The notes: a model not told the origin generated them from the letters alone. A stretch of 49,714 nt of DNA from JANJTY01 sp038257155 (GCA_038257155.1 JBBSJP010000035.1:1-49714), one strand, 5' to 3'; positions 32,605 to 42,197 are shown, numbered from the stretch's first letter. A program made the numbers and translations.

Positions 32605-33491
32605 TCGCTTCCGCCCAGCTCAATGCCGCGATGCCCTCTGAACACGCGCCGCGCCGTCTGACGCATCGCGCCTCCGACGGCGTGAATCTGGCCTTGGAAC
32701 AATGGGGTGACGACAGCGCGCAGCCGGTGCTGCTGGCGCATGGATTTGGACAGAATCGGCTTTCCTGGCGTGCCACCGCGGCGCGGCTTGCCGAGTCCGG
32801 CTTCCAGGCCTTGGCGCTGGACGGTCGCGGCCACGGCCAGAGCGAGTGGAACCCGCTCACGCAGCCCTACAACATGGAGCGCTTCGCCGACGACCTGCAG
32901 GAGATCGTGCAGACCCAGGCGCGTCGACCTGTACTGGTGGGCGCCTCGATGGGCGGCCTGCTGGGACTGTGGACCCAGGCGCGTGCCAGTGGTGGGCTGT
33001 TCTCTGCCCTCGTGCTGGTCGACATCACGCCACGCTGGGAAAGCCAGGGCGTTGCGCGCATTCTCGACTTCATGCGCGCGCATCCCGAAGGATTCGACAG
33101 CCATGAGCACGCCGCGGACGAGATCGCCCGCTACCTGCCGCAGCGCCGCGAACGCAAGTCGCCCGAGCAGCTGGCCGGCTTGCTGGTGCAACGCGATGAT
33201 GGCCGCTACCGTTGGCACTGGGATCCGCGTCTGCTGGATGATGTTGGCAGCCAGGGCGAGGCCTACCAGCAACAGCTGGTTGAAGCCGCGCGCAAGGTCG
33301 AGGTTCCCACCCTGTTGATCAGCGGAGGCCTCAGCGATCTGGTCTCGGATCGTACGGTCGATGAATTCCTGCAGCTGGTGCCGCACGCCGAGCACCGCCG
33401 CATTCACGATGCAACACACATGGTTGCGGGCGATCGCAACGATCACTTTACCGATCTGATCCTCGAGTTTTTGAACCGCAGGCCGGGCTGA
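32601..33491 (+). CDS. alpha/beta fold hydrolase
   Basis: The 296-residue protein has the alpha/beta hydrolase core: oxyanion-hole HGFGQNR, DGRGHGQS, nucleophile S116 in LVGASMGGLLG, the acid in ISGGLSDLVSD and the histidine in IHDATHMVAGD. It most resembles peroxidase/esterase-type hydrolases of small lipophilic esters. ATG 32601 coincides with the predicted transcription start and with the second half of an operator; ATG 32631 is an alternative. No ribosome site is visible before either. It is followed after 24 bp by fadE, so it probably acts in the same lipid pathway. Confidence 0.82.
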   Translation: MVASAQLNAAMPSEHAPRRLTHRASDGVNLALEQWGDDSAQPVLLAHGFGQNRLSWRATAARLAESGFQALALDGRGHGQSEWNPLTQPYNMERFADDLQEIVQTQARRPVLVGASMGGLLGLWTQARASGGLFSALVLVDITPRWESQGVARILDFMRAHPEGFDSHEHAADEIARYLPQRRERKSPEQLAGLLVQRDDGRYRWHWDPRLLDDVGSQGEAYQQQLVEAARKVEVPTLLISGGLSDLVSDRTVDEFLQLVPHAEHRRIHDATHMVAGDRNDHFTDLILEFLNRRPG

Positions 33492-33515
33492 CCGGCCACG
33501 TAACGGAGCATCGCA

Positions 33516-35981
33516 ATGAGTATCGCGCTTCCTTTCCTCGCCTTGGCTCTGGCTGGTGGCCTTGCTGCCTACCACCGCATCTCGCTGCGCAACTGGGTGA
33601 TTCTCACCGCCGTGCTGCTGGTGGGCGCCAAGCTGATCGGCGGTGGCTGGGTCGCCACGGTGATCGCCAGCCTGATCCTGCTGGCCGTGGCCCTGCCGCT
33701 GCTGCATAACCCGACCCGGCGGGACAAGCTGACGGCGCCGCTGTTGAAGATCTACACGCGCATGCTGCCGGCACTGTCCGATACCGAGCGCACCGCGCTG
33801 GAGGCCGGCACGGTGGGATTCGAGGGTGAGCTGTTTTCCGGCATGCCCAAGTGGAAAACCCTGCTGGCGCAGCCCAGGCCGGAGCTCAGTGCCGAAGAGC
33901 AGGCGTTCCTCGATGGCCCGGTCGAAGAGGTCTGCAGGATGACCAACGACTGGGAAATCACCCACGACCATGCCGACCTAACCCCGGAAATCTGGGACTA
34001 CCTGAAGAAGCACAAGTTCTTCGGCATGATCATCCCGAAGCAGTACGGCGGACTGGGCTTCTCGGCGCTGGGACACCACAAGGTGATCGAGAAGCTGGCA
34101 TCGATCTCCAGCTCGCTGTCATCCACGGTGGGCGTACCGAACTCGCTCGGCCCGGCCGAGCTGCTGCTGCACTACGGCACCGACGAACAGAAGAGCCATT
34201 ACCTGCCGCGCCTGGCCGACGGCCGCGAGATTCCCTGCTTCGCGCTGACCGGCCCCACGGCCGGCTCGGATGCCACCTCGCTGCCCGACTACGGCATCGT
34301 CTGCGAGGGCGAGTGGAACGGCGCCAAGGTGGTCGGCGTCAAACTCACCTTCGACAAGCGCTACATCACCCTGGCACCGGTCGCCACGGTCATCGGCCTC
34401 GCCTTCCGCCTGCATGACCCGGATGGCCTGCTCGGCGAGAACCCGGATCGCGGCATCACCCTGGCCCTGGTGCCACGCAGCGCGCCAGGCCTGGAAGTCG
34501 GACGTCGTCACTTCCCGCTCAACTGCGCCTTTCAGAACGGCCCGGTGCGCGGCAAGTCGGTTTTCCTGCCCTTGTCGCAGCTGATCGGGGGCGAGGAGTA
34601 CATCGGCGAAGGCTGGCGCATGCTGGTCGAGTGTCTGTCGGTGGGCCGCGCCATCACCCTGCCCTCGACCTCGAGCGGCGCCTCCAAGCAGGCCGCCATG
34701 TCGACCGGCGCCTACGCGCGCATTCGCAAGCAGTTCGGCCTGTCGATCGGCCGCTTCGAGGGTGTCGAGGAAGCCCTGGCACGCATCGCCGGCAACACCT
34801 ATGCGATGTCGGCTTTGTCCGAGTCAACCGCAGCTGCTGTGGATCGCGGCGAGAAGCCGGCAGTGCCTTCGGCCATCGCCAAGTACCACACTACCGAGAT
34901 GGCGCGCAGCGTGGCCTGCGATGCTATGGACGTGCATGGCGGCAAGGGCGTGATTCTTGGCCCCACCAATTACCTCGGCCGCGGCTGGCAGGCGGCACCA
35001 ATCTCGATCACGGTCGAGGGTGCCAACATCATGACGCGCAGCCTGATGATTTTCGGCCAGGGCGCGATCCGCTGCCATCCGTGGGTGCTGAAGGAAATGC
35101 AGGCTGCCCAGCATCCGGATCCGGAGGTCGCGCTGAAGGAGTTTGATCGCAACCTGTTCGGACACATCGGCTTCGCGATTTCCAATGCGGTGCGCAGCTT
35201 CTGGTTCGGGCTGACGGGCGCACGCTTCGGTCGCGCGCCAGGCGATGCCTACACGCGGCGCTACTACCGCAAGCTCAACCGCTACTCGGCCAACCTCGCC
35301 CTGGTGGCGGATACCTCGATGCTGCTGCTGGGCGGCAAGCTGAAGTTCAAGGAAAGCCTGTCCGGCCGGCTCGGCGATGTGCTCAGCCAGCTCTACATCG
35401 CCAGTGCCATGCTGAAGCGCTATGAGGACCGCGGTCGGCCGGCCGGCGAACGCCCCTTCCTGGCCTGGGCGGTGCTCGATTCGGTGCACAAGATCGAACT
35501 GGCCCTGTCCGGCGCGCTGCGCAACTTTCCGATCCGCCCGGTCGGCTATTTGCTGTGGATGCTGGTGTTCCCTTGGGGCCGCCGTGCCCAGGCTCCCTCG
35601 GACCGCCTGGGCCATCGCGCCGCATCGCTGCTGATGAGTCCGTCGGATACACGCGACCGTCTCGGCCAGGGCATTTTCCTGACGCCCTGCGCCAACAACC
35701 CGGCCGGCCGGGTCAATGCGGCACTGCCCAAGGTAATTGCTGCCGAACCGACCGAACGCAAGTTCCTGAAGTCGGTAAAGGCCGGCGAAATCACTGCATT
35801 CGGCTTCGAGGCGCAGCTGCAGGAGGCCAAGCTCAAAGGCATCCTCAACGCCGAAGAAGTCGCCATGCTGACCGAGATGCAGGCCCTGGTACACGATGCC
35901 ATCAAGGTCGACGACTTCGAACCCTCCGAACTCGAATCGGCTGCGCTGCATCGCCGCAGGAAGATGGAAAAGGCTGCCTGA
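33516..35981 (+). CDS. fadE: acyl-CoA dehydrogenase FadE (long, DUF1974-containing)
   Basis: FadE performs the first step of fatty-acid beta-oxidation, making trans-2-enoyl-CoA with FAD. At 821 residues it is the long gammaproteobacterial form: two N-terminal hydrophobic segments (about residues 1-60, membrane association), the acyl-CoA dehydrogenase core (ITHDHADLTPEIWDYLKKHK, FALTGPTAGSDATSLPDYG, AYARIRKQFGLSIGRFEG, AMDVHGGKGVILGPTNYLGR) and the C-terminal DUF1974 region from about residue 520. A GGAG ribosome site precedes ATG 33516. It lies in an operon with the upstream hydrolase and near a hotdog thioesterase. Confidence 0.96.
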   Translation: MSIALPFLALALAGGLAAYHRISLRNWVILTAVLLVGAKLIGGGWVATVIASLILLAVALPLLHNPTRRDKLTAPLLKIYTRMLPALSDTERTALEAGTVGFEGELFSGMPKWKTLLAQPRPELSAEEQAFLDGPVEEVCRMTNDWEITHDHADLTPEIWDYLKKHKFFGMIIPKQYGGLGFSALGHHKVIEKLASISSSLSSTVGVPNSLGPAELLLHYGTDEQKSHYLPRLADGREIPCFALTGPTAGSDATSLPDYGIVCEGEWNGAKVVGVKLTFDKRYITLAPVATVIGLAFRLHDPDGLLGENPDRGITLALVPRSAPGLEVGRRHFPLNCAFQNGPVRGKSVFLPLSQLIGGEEYIGEGWRMLVECLSVGRAITLPSTSSGASKQAAMSTGAYARIRKQFGLSIGRFEGVEEALARIAGNTYAMSALSESTAAAVDRGEKPAVPSAIAKYHTTEMARSVACDAMDVHGGKGVILGPTNYLGRGWQAAPISITVEGANIMTRSLMIFGQGAIRCHPWVLKEMQAAQHPDPEVALKEFDRNLFGHIGFAISNAVRSFWFGLTGARFGRAPGDAYTRRYYRKLNRYSANLALVADTSMLLLGGKLKFKESLSGRLGDVLSQLYIASAMLKRYEDRGRPAGERPFLAWAVLDSVHKIELALSGALRNFPIRPVGYLLWMLVFPWGRRAQAPSDRLGHRAASLLMSPSDTRDRLGQGIFLTPCANNPAGRVNAALPKVIAAEPTERKFLKSVKAGEITAFGFEAQLQEAKLKGILNAEEVAMLTEMQALVHDAIKVDDFEPSELESAALHRRRKMEKAA

Positions 35982-36071
35982 TTCCTCCCGCTGCTGCGCG
36001 CCGCAGGGTCTTGCGGCGCGCAGCATCCCATAGCATCACTGCATGAATTCAGTCATCGGGAAGCCGACGCC

Positions 36072-36557
36072 ATGGCCGAGTCCGAGCCACGCATCCTGAA
36101 GCAATATCGCAAGCTGACCGCCCTGCCCTTCGGCCACTGGATGTTCTCCCGCGCGGTGTGCTGGGCCGCGCCCTACTTCGCCTCGATCCGTCCGCGCATC
36201 GACGTGCTGGAAGCTGGCCGCTGCGTCGTCAGCATTCGCGACCGTCGCCGGGTGCACAACCACATCGGCACGGTTCATGCCATCGCGCTGTGCAACATGG
36301 CCGAACTGGCGGGCGGCCTGTGTACCGATGCCTCCATCCCGGCCAGCATGCGCTGGATTCCCAAGGGCATGACGGTCGCCTATCTGGCCAAGGCCAAGGG
36401 ATCGATGCGCGCCGAGGCCACTCCAGCGCATCCGCCGCAGGCGACCGACACGGGATACGAGTTGCCGATCATCGTCACGGTCACCGATGTCGCGCAGCAG
36501 GCTGTGTTCCGCGCTGAAATCGCGATGTGGGTGTCGCCCAAGCCAAACCGCGCCTGA
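36072..36557 (+). CDS. hotdog-fold (DUF4442) thioesterase-like protein
   Basis: The 161-residue protein fits the DUF4442 hotdog family. The helix of the hotdog is HNHIGTVHAIALCNMAELAGG; before it is VLEAGRCVVSIRDRRRVHN, and after it WIPKGMTVAYLAKAKGSMRAEA. Family members are thought to act as acyl-CoA or acyl-carrier thioesterases. Position 90 bp after fadE, on the same strand, suggests acyl-CoA turnover. Whether it is in the same transcript is not clear. Confidence 0.85.
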   Translation: MAESEPRILKQYRKLTALPFGHWMFSRAVCWAAPYFASIRPRIDVLEAGRCVVSIRDRRRVHNHIGTVHAIALCNMAELAGGLCTDASIPASMRWIPKGMTVAYLAKAKGSMRAEATPAHPPQATDTGYELPIIVTVTDVAQQAVFRAEIAMWVSPKPNRA

Positions 36558-36638
36558 ACGTTTCGTTCTGGCGATGCGTCGTCCGCCCTCGCTTGTGCGT
36601 CACTTCGGATGGTTCGATTCCCCCAATCCGGAGAACAC

Positions 36639-37769
36639 ATGCACCACGCTCGCCTTCTAGCCGCCGTTCTCGCTGTCGCCAGCTGCGCTGCCCAGTCCCA
36701 GACTCCGCCCGAGCCAACCCTTGATCTGCGCGGCGCGATAACCGGCTCCTGGTACAACCCTGAGCAAAGCGGTCACGGCCTTGCACTGGAGCGCCTGCCG
36801 AATGGTCGTGTGGCATTGTCGTGGTACACCTACCGGCGCGATGGCAGTCCGTTCTGGCTGATCGGCAGCGGGCTCCAACACGGTCCCCAACTGGTGGTTC
36901 AAGCACTCGAGGCAAGCGGTGGACAGCCGCCGCCGCACTGGGCTGATGCCGAACCCAGCGTGCTTCCCTGGGGCGAACTGCGCATCGAGTTCGCCGACTG
37001 CAACAACGCCACGCTGCACTGGAGCTCGGAAGATCCCGACTTCGGCGACGGCAGTCTTGCCGTGCAGCGGCTGACCCGCATCGACGGACTGCGCTGCAAT
37101 GCAGAGAACGAGTTCGGCCTGCAGCTGGGCTACAGTTTTCAGCTGGATGCAGCCGGATTTTCAGCACTGTTCGCCGACCTGCCGCAGGGCTCGCCCGACA
37201 TCTATGAGCTGGATGCGCGCTGGGATCCGCTGCCCGAACCCTTGCAGTCGCGCGCCGGGTTTCGCCTGACCGGCCACAACCGTTCCGATGATCTGGCGAT
37301 GCTGATCAAGGCGCCGATAAGCGGGTTGCAGCCTGACACCGAGTATCGCGTGGAGCTGGAAATGGAAATGGCCAGCAATGTACCGACCGGCTGTGCCGGG
37401 ATTGGCGGTTCGCCAGGCGACTCGGTCTACATGAAGCTTGGCGCAAGCACCCAGGAACCACTCGCCCAGCCGCAGGACGACGGCAAGGAAGCCTGGCTTC
37501 GGCTCAACGTCGATTTCGGCAACCAGGCGCAGTCCGGTGCAGATGCCTTGGTGGTCGGCACGCTGGCCAATTCGGCCAATTGCGACGACGGAATCAATTC
37601 CGACTGGGAACTGAAGACGCTGAGCACGGAGGGCATGCCGTTCCAGGCGCGCAGTGACGCCAATGGCCGACTCTGGGTGTTTGCCGGCAGCGATTCTGCC
37701 TTCGAAGGATTCACCCAGTTCTACTTCACCGGCCTGCGGGCAAGGCTGCAGCCCCAGGCAGCCAACTGA
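36639..37769 (+). CDS. secreted or lipid-anchored protein of unknown function
   Basis: The 376-residue protein has an N-terminal export signal with a lipobox-like AVASC around C16, so it may be a lipoprotein. Early in the mature protein is a GSWYNPEQSGHGLALERLPN block followed by SWYTYRRDGSPFWLIGSG. This type of block is recurrent in secreted proteins of Xanthomonadales, but its function is unknown. The rest is beta-rich with four cysteines (FADCNN, GLRC, PTGCAG, SANC) that could form disulfides. ATG 36639 follows a GGAG site. It converges with the MFS gene with only 2 bp between the two stops. Confidence 0.75.
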   Translation: MHHARLLAAVLAVASCAAQSQTPPEPTLDLRGAITGSWYNPEQSGHGLALERLPNGRVALSWYTYRRDGSPFWLIGSGLQHGPQLVVQALEASGGQPPPHWADAEPSVLPWGELRIEFADCNNATLHWSSEDPDFGDGSLAVQRLTRIDGLRCNAENEFGLQLGYSFQLDAAGFSALFADLPQGSPDIYELDARWDPLPEPLQSRAGFRLTGHNRSDDLAMLIKAPISGLQPDTEYRVELEMEMASNVPTGCAGIGGSPGDSVYMKLGASTQEPLAQPQDDGKEAWLRLNVDFGNQAQSGADALVVGTLANSANCDDGINSDWELKTLSTEGMPFQARSDANGRLWVFAGSDSAFEGFTQFYFTGLRARLQPQAAN

Positions 37770-37771
37770 AA

Positions 37772-39181
37772 TCAGGCGCGCGCCGCTGCGACTGGCAATG
37801 CATCGGCGCGCGTCACAGGCTGGGCTGGGTCGACCAGCTTGGCCTGTTCGCGAACCACGCGAACCGCGCCGTAGAAGAAGCTTGCGGCCACCAGCACGCC
37901 AACGCCGAACACCACGTTCGAACCGAAAGCGGCCAGCGGCTTGTGCAGCCAGACGAAGAACAGATCACCGCCGCGATACACCACGGTATCGATGGCCGCC
38001 TTGGCCTTGTAGCGCGATTCCCGATCCACTCGCGTATAGATGGTCTCGCGCCCGGGCTTGGCCAACGAGAACTCACCAGCCCGGGTGACGACTTGCACAA
38101 CGGCAATCAGCAACGGCAGCGGGGAAGCGCTCAGCATGCAGTAGCCCAGCAGGATCGCGCCGGCCGGCAGCAGCAGTAGCGGCGCCAGCCCGAAGCGCAC
38201 CAGCAGAAGCCGGGTCAGCAACAGCTGCACGGTAATGGTGACGATATTGATCGCTAGGTCGATGCTGGCGTAGTAGCTGGTGCGGTCTTCCGCGTTGTCG
38301 AAAAAGGTTCGCGCGATGCGCGCCTGTTCGTTGTACAGCAGGGTGCCGACGCCAACGCCAAAGAACATCAGCACCGCCAGGGCCCGCAACAGCGGATCCG
38401 ACCAGATGCGTTTGAGTCCGGCCAGTGCCGCGCCGCCCATGGCTTCGTCGCCACTGCGCTGACCCCGCTCGACTTCGCGCCGGCGCGCGTAGGGCGCCAA
38501 GGCCACGATGCAGACCAGGCACAGAGCCAGCAACAGGCCGGATACCAGCATCAGGTTGGCTACACCAACTTCCTGTACCAGCAGTCGGGTCAGGGCCGGA
38601 CCGGCGAAGCCGCCAACCGTGCCTCCCGCCGCGATATAGCCATACACGCGCTTGGATTCGGCATTGCTGAAGATGTCCGCCATGTAGCTCCAGAACACCG
38701 ATACCGCGAACAGGTTGAACACCGCAACCCAGATGAAGAACAGTGCGCCGCGCCCGGGAAGGTCGCTGTCGAAGGCTGCATAGAAGCCGAGCAGACAGGC
38801 GATGAAGAAGCCGTACACCACCGGCAGAAACACGCGCCGCGGAAAGCGGCTGACCAGGGCGCCATAGACCGGCTGGGCCAGCAGCATGCCGACAAAGGTG
38901 CCAGTGAACAGCAGCTGCAGGGTCAGGTCGCCCAGCGCGATGTCGCGCGCCGCAAACCAGTCGACCAGGAAGACGGGGAATACTGCCGAAACGTCGCTGG
39001 AAGCGCCCAATGCATCGCGCACCGGGCGCAACACGTAATAGCCGCTCAGCAGACAGAAAAAATAGATGAAGGACCACAGCAACGGTGGTGATTCGCGCAG
39101 CTCCAAACGCATGCGCTGCAGCGCGCTGGACTTCGGCAAGGCGTCAGACATCTCGGGGCCGCTGGATTCAAACACCCGCAT
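37772..39181 (-). CDS. MFS / NTP-NDP-exchange-like membrane transporter
   Basis: The 469-residue protein has about twelve membrane helices. The N-terminal SFIYFFCLLSGYYVLRPVRD motif is shared with the ATP/ADP translocase (NTT/TLC)-like branch of the MFS, and GGTVGGFAGPALT and SRYKAKAAIDTVVYRGGDL also fit that group. In free-living bacteria the substrate of these proteins is not known; nucleotide exchange is not implied. ATG 39181 is used; ATG 39151 (MSDALPKSS) is equally possible. Direction is convergent with the preceding gene. Confidence 0.8.
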   Translation of the reverse strand: MRVFESSGPEMSDALPKSSALQRMRLELRESPPLLWSFIYFFCLLSGYYVLRPVRDALGASSDVSAVFPVFLVDWFAARDIALGDLTLQLLFTGTFVGMLLAQPVYGALVSRFPRRVFLPVVYGFFIACLLGFYAAFDSDLPGRGALFFIWVAVFNLFAVSVFWSYMADIFSNAESKRVYGYIAAGGTVGGFAGPALTRLLVQEVGVANLMLVSGLLLALCLVCIVALAPYARRREVERGQRSGDEAMGGAALAGLKRIWSDPLLRALAVLMFFGVGVGTLLYNEQARIARTFFDNAEDRTSYYASIDLAINIVTITVQLLLTRLLLVRFGLAPLLLLPAGAILLGYCMLSASPLPLLIAVVQVVTRAGEFSLAKPGRETIYTRVDRESRYKAKAAIDTVVYRGGDLFFVWLHKPLAAFGSNVVFGVGVLVAASFFYGAVRVVREQAKLVDPAQPVTRADALPVAAARA

Positions 39182-39262
39182 GGTCGCGCAAAAACGTCGG
39201 GGCTCGCCACCTTCCTTGCAGGCGAGACCCGACGCGGGGGAGTCTGAATTGAGACCTGCGGC

Positions 39263-39622
39263 CTAAGCGGCCGGCAGACGCAGCGCTTGCGCGGGAGTTT
39301 GCCCAGCCTTGGCGATCAGCCAGACCAGCCCGATCAGCAGCAGGACCGGGACGGCCAGCGGCACAAATACCGCCAGCAGCGCGCCGACTACAGCCAGTGC
39401 GGCGACCAGCAGGCCCAGAGCCGTCGCGCCCAGCGCCACCGGAACAGCGAACAGCGCCACCAGCAGACCAACCACGGTGGAAACCATGGCACCGAACAGG
39501 GCACCCGCCACACCCACACCGGCACCGAACAGGCCGAAGCCCAGCTCGAGTGGCCAGAAGGTCGCCTGACCCAGCACGACCAGGGCCAGCACGATGGCAA
39601 AGAGAATGGCGATTGCTTTCAT
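39263..39622 (-). CDS. small hydrophobic membrane protein, unknown family
   Basis: The 119-residue protein is almost wholly hydrophobic, with about three to four helices rich in A, V, L and G. It starts MKAIAILFAIVLALVVLG and ends with a short polar tail (AKAGQTPAQALRLPAA). A good GGAGG site lies before ATG 39622, supporting expression. It looks like an inner-membrane protein, but I do not recognise a family. It lies 81 bp before the MFS gene on the same strand. Confidence 0.65.
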   Translation of the reverse strand: MKAIAILFAIVLALVVLGQATFWPLELGFGLFGAGVGVAGALFGAMVSTVVGLLVALFAVPVALGATALGLLVAALAVVGALLAVFVPLAVPVLLLIGLVWLIAKAGQTPAQALRLPAA

Positions 39623-39798
39623 GATCGGATCCTCCAGCGGTGCCGGTGATTTCCGGCGTTCGATGCAGGATCAGGGTAATACGCATCACGCACGCCATCG
39701 CGTGGCAGAAGTCACCGGGACAAAGGTCATGTCGCCGGGCCCGTCATCCGAGCCCGTACGATTCCCGCGTCCCGTTACGGCGATGGGTGGGCGATGCC

Positions 39799-40377
39799 TT
39801 ACTCTGCGGCTGGCGCCGGCTTGGCTTCAAGATTGATACGGATGCCGATCTCGTCACCCACATTCGGCACACCGTAGGTCATGCCCCAGTCCGAGCGCTT
39901 GATGCTGGTGGTCGCAGTGAATCCACCGTACGGCTTGCCACTCATCGGGTGATCGCCAAGCTTGTTGATGCGCACGTCAAGGCTGACCGGCAGCGACTTG
40001 CCGAGCAGGCTCAGATCGCCGTGCACGGTGAGGCGGTCGTCAGCGACCTTTTCGACGCGGGTGCTGGTGAACACCATGTCGGCGTGGTTTTCCGCATTGA
40101 AGAAATCCTCGTTCTTCAAATGGGCTTCGAGGCGCTCGAAGTTCATGTCGATGCTGGCGGTGTTGATGCGCGCGGTGACCGAGGATTTGCTCAGATCCTC
40201 GCGGTCGAGCATCAACTCGCCGCTGACTTCGCGGAACTGGCCAGTCAGCTCGGTGTAGCCCAGATGGCTGACGGTAAACAGTACCTGGGTGTGGGCCCGG
40301 TCGAAGTCCCAGCGCTCCGCGGCGGAAGCGAACTGCAATGGGGCGGCGAGTGCGAGGGCAAGCAGGATGCGTTTCAT
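39799..40377 (-). CDS. yceI: YceI family periplasmic protein
   Basis: YceI proteins are secreted lipocalin-like barrels that bind isoprenoid or other lipids. The 192-residue protein has a signal peptide (MKRILLALALAAPLQFASA) and then the family-typical RWDFDRAHTQVLFTVSHLGY, SSVTARINTASIDMNFERLE, LKNEDFFNAENHADMVFTST and the late SDWGMTYGVPNVGDEIGIRI. It lies 27 bp downstream of the nitroreductase gene on the same strand, probably in one operon. The bound ligand here is unknown. Confidence 0.93.
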   Translation of the reverse strand: MKRILLALALAAPLQFASAAERWDFDRAHTQVLFTVSHLGYTELTGQFREVSGELMLDREDLSKSSVTARINTASIDMNFERLEAHLKNEDFFNAENHADMVFTSTRVEKVADDRLTVHGDLSLLGKSLPVSLDVRINKLGDHPMSGKPYGGFTATTSIKRSDWGMTYGVPNVGDEIGIRINLEAKPAPAAE

Positions 40378-40404
40378 GGACTTTCTCCGGTGTGGGCGGG
40401 ACGG

Positions 40405-41004
40405 TTACACAAGACGGCAGGCTGCGTCGAAGGCCAGTCGCGGATTGCGTGGATGCAGGCTTTCGCGATTGCCGTAGCCGAGGTTGATCAGGAAATTGGC
40501 GCGGATCTCGCTGCCGGCAAAGAACGCGGCCTCAAGCTTGGCCGCATTGAAGCCGGACATGGGGCCACAGTCGAGCCCCATCGCGCGCGCCGCGAGGATC
40601 AGGTAAGCGCCCTGCAGGCTGGCATTGCGGAACGCGGTGACGTCGCGCACTGCCGGATTGGTAAACCAGGAGCGCGCATCGGCCTGGGGGAACAGATAGG
40701 GCAATTTTTCGGCGAAGGCATGGTCGGTACCAACGATGACGGTGACCGGCGCAGCCATGGTCTGCTCGATGTTGCCCTCATCCAGCGTCTCACGCAGCCT
40801 GGCCTTGGCCTCGGCGCCACGCACGAAAACGAAGCGCGCGGGGCAGCAGTTGGCGCTCGTCGGGGCCAGGGCGGCCAGCTCGTAGACCGCCTTCAGTGTT
40901 GCGTCGTCCACTGGTCGGTCAAGCCAGGCCTTGGCCGAGCCGCGATAGGTGCGCGCGGTGCGGAACAGTTGATCGAGCGCTTCGGCGTGAAGTTGGGTAG
41001 GCAT
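40405..41004 (-). CDS. RutE-like nitroreductase (malonic semialdehyde reductase family)
   Basis: The 199-residue protein belongs to the RutE/HadB-like nitroreductase group, FMN-dependent reductases. Markers are LDQLFRTARTYRGSAKAWLD, AALAPTSANCCPARFVFVRG, AAPVTVIVGTDHAFAEKLPY, ARSWFTNPAVRDVTAFRNAS and RAMGLDCGPMSGFNAAKLEA. RutE reduces malonic semialdehyde in pyrimidine catabolism, but no other rut gene is seen here, so a general reductase role is equally likely. ATG 41004 has an AAAGGGA site; the frame upstream to 41700 overlaps the opposite gene and is rejected. Confidence 0.88.
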   Translation of the reverse strand: MPTQLHAEALDQLFRTARTYRGSAKAWLDRPVDDATLKAVYELAALAPTSANCCPARFVFVRGAEAKARLRETLDEGNIEQTMAAPVTVIVGTDHAFAEKLPYLFPQADARSWFTNPAVRDVTAFRNASLQGAYLILAARAMGLDCGPMSGFNAAKLEAAFFAGSEIRANFLINLGYGNRESLHPRNPRLAFDAACRLV

Positions 41005-41103
41005 GCGATTTCCCTTTGATAAAGCCCATGTCTTCGGGCCGGCGGGTGAGGGCGAAGTGTAGCCGCGTCGCGCACGACGCAGGAACGCCGCAGCGGAAAC
41101 CGC

Positions 41104-41122
41104 CGTTCGTCGTTCACGAACG
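41104..41122. promoter_or_regulatory. 7-bp inverted repeat between the nitroreductase and ELM1-like genes
   Basis: CGTTCGT-CGTTC-ACGAACG lies in the 181-bp divergent region. It could be an operator for either gene. The basis is symmetry only. Confidence 0.25.
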
Positions 41123-41185
41123 TGGCTCGCAGCCAGGCACAAAGCCGCATACCCTTGCGCGCATGATTGACTCCACCGCCAGCCA

Positions 41186-42166
41186 ATGACCCCGTCAACA
41201 CCCGTATGGGCGATCAGCGACGGCGCTGCGGGCAACACGCGCCAGGTCGAAGCCCTGGCAGCGGCCCTTGGGCTGCCCTTCGAATCGATCACCATCACCA
41301 CGCGCGTCCCATGGCGCTGGTTGGCACCGCGCTTGCTGGTCGGGGCCACCGAGGCGTTTGGCGAACATTTTGCGCAGCGCCTGCAACAGCCGCTGCCATC
41401 GCTGGTGATCGGCTGCGGCCGACAGGCGGCGCTCTGCACCCGCCTGCTGCGTCGCCTTGGCAATGGCCACTGCCGCAGCGTGCAGATCCTCGATCCACGC
41501 ATCGATCCGTCCGAGTTTGATCTGGTGGTGGCACCCGCCCACGACGCCTTGAGCGGCGCCAATGTGATCGTCACGCGCGGCAGTCTGCATGCGATCGACG
41601 CCGGCTGGCTGGCCCAGGCGCGCCTGCGTTTCGCACATCTTGGCGCCCTGTCCTCACCGCGCATCGGCGTGCTGCTGGGTGGTCCAACCCGCGCCGCCAA
41701 CCTCGACCGCGCATGGTGGCGCGATCTTTCCAGCTATCTGCGCCTGTGGCTGGAGCGCGAAGGTGGCAGCCTGCTGTTGGTCGGTTCACGGCGCACGCCG
41801 GGCTGGTTGCAGGCCGAGGCCAGGCGCGACTTCGCGGATGTTGCAGGAATGCAGTGGTTCAGCGACGCGGACGGTCCGAATCCCTACCCCGGCGTGCTGG
41901 CGCACTCCGAGCGCCTGGTGGTATCACCTGATTCAGTCAACATGTTGAGCGAAGCCTGTGCCACTGGCGTGCCGGTGCTGACCCATGCACCACGTCCGCC
42001 GCAGGGTCGCAACGGCTGCTTCCTGCGCGAGCTGATCGAATCCGGACGTGTTCGTCCGATGCGCACCCGCTTCAGCGACTGGCCGGTGGAACCGCTGCAC
42101 GAACTGCCGCGCGTTGCTGAAGAAGTGCGGCGGCGACTGGGGCTGGACCCGCCGCCGGCGGCGTAG
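41186..42166 (+). CDS. mitochondrial fission ELM1-like family protein
   Basis: The 326-residue protein matches the bacterial ELM1 (DUF1022) family: the N-terminal VWAISDGAAGNTRQVEALAA, LVIGCGRQAALCTRLL, FDLVVAPAHDALSGANVIVT, RIGVLLGGPTRAANLDRA and the late LVVSPDSVNMLSEACATGVP. The overall fold resembles GT-B glycosyltransferases, so nucleotide-sugar-dependent envelope chemistry is possible, but bacterial function is not established. It is divergent from the nitroreductase gene and followed by repeats. Confidence 0.88.
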   Translation: MTPSTPVWAISDGAAGNTRQVEALAAALGLPFESITITTRVPWRWLAPRLLVGATEAFGEHFAQRLQQPLPSLVIGCGRQAALCTRLLRRLGNGHCRSVQILDPRIDPSEFDLVVAPAHDALSGANVIVTRGSLHAIDAGWLAQARLRFAHLGALSSPRIGVLLGGPTRAANLDRAWWRDLSSYLRLWLEREGGSLLLVGSRRTPGWLQAEARRDFADVAGMQWFSDADGPNPYPGVLAHSERLVVSPDSVNMLSEACATGVPVLTHAPRPPQGRNGCFLRELIESGRVRPMRTRFSDWPVEPLHELPRVAEEVRRRLGLDPPPAA

Positions 42167-42197
42167 TCGGGATGTTGCATGTGTCCGTCGGGTTCCG

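Noticed and set aside
32541..33971. 476-residue minus-strand ORF across the hydrolase and fadE
   Set aside because: It overlaps two conserved plus-strand genes and the promoter region and has no family motif.
34824..36026. 400-residue minus-strand ORF opposite fadE
   Set aside because: It is antisense to the conserved fadE C-terminal half, with no domain.
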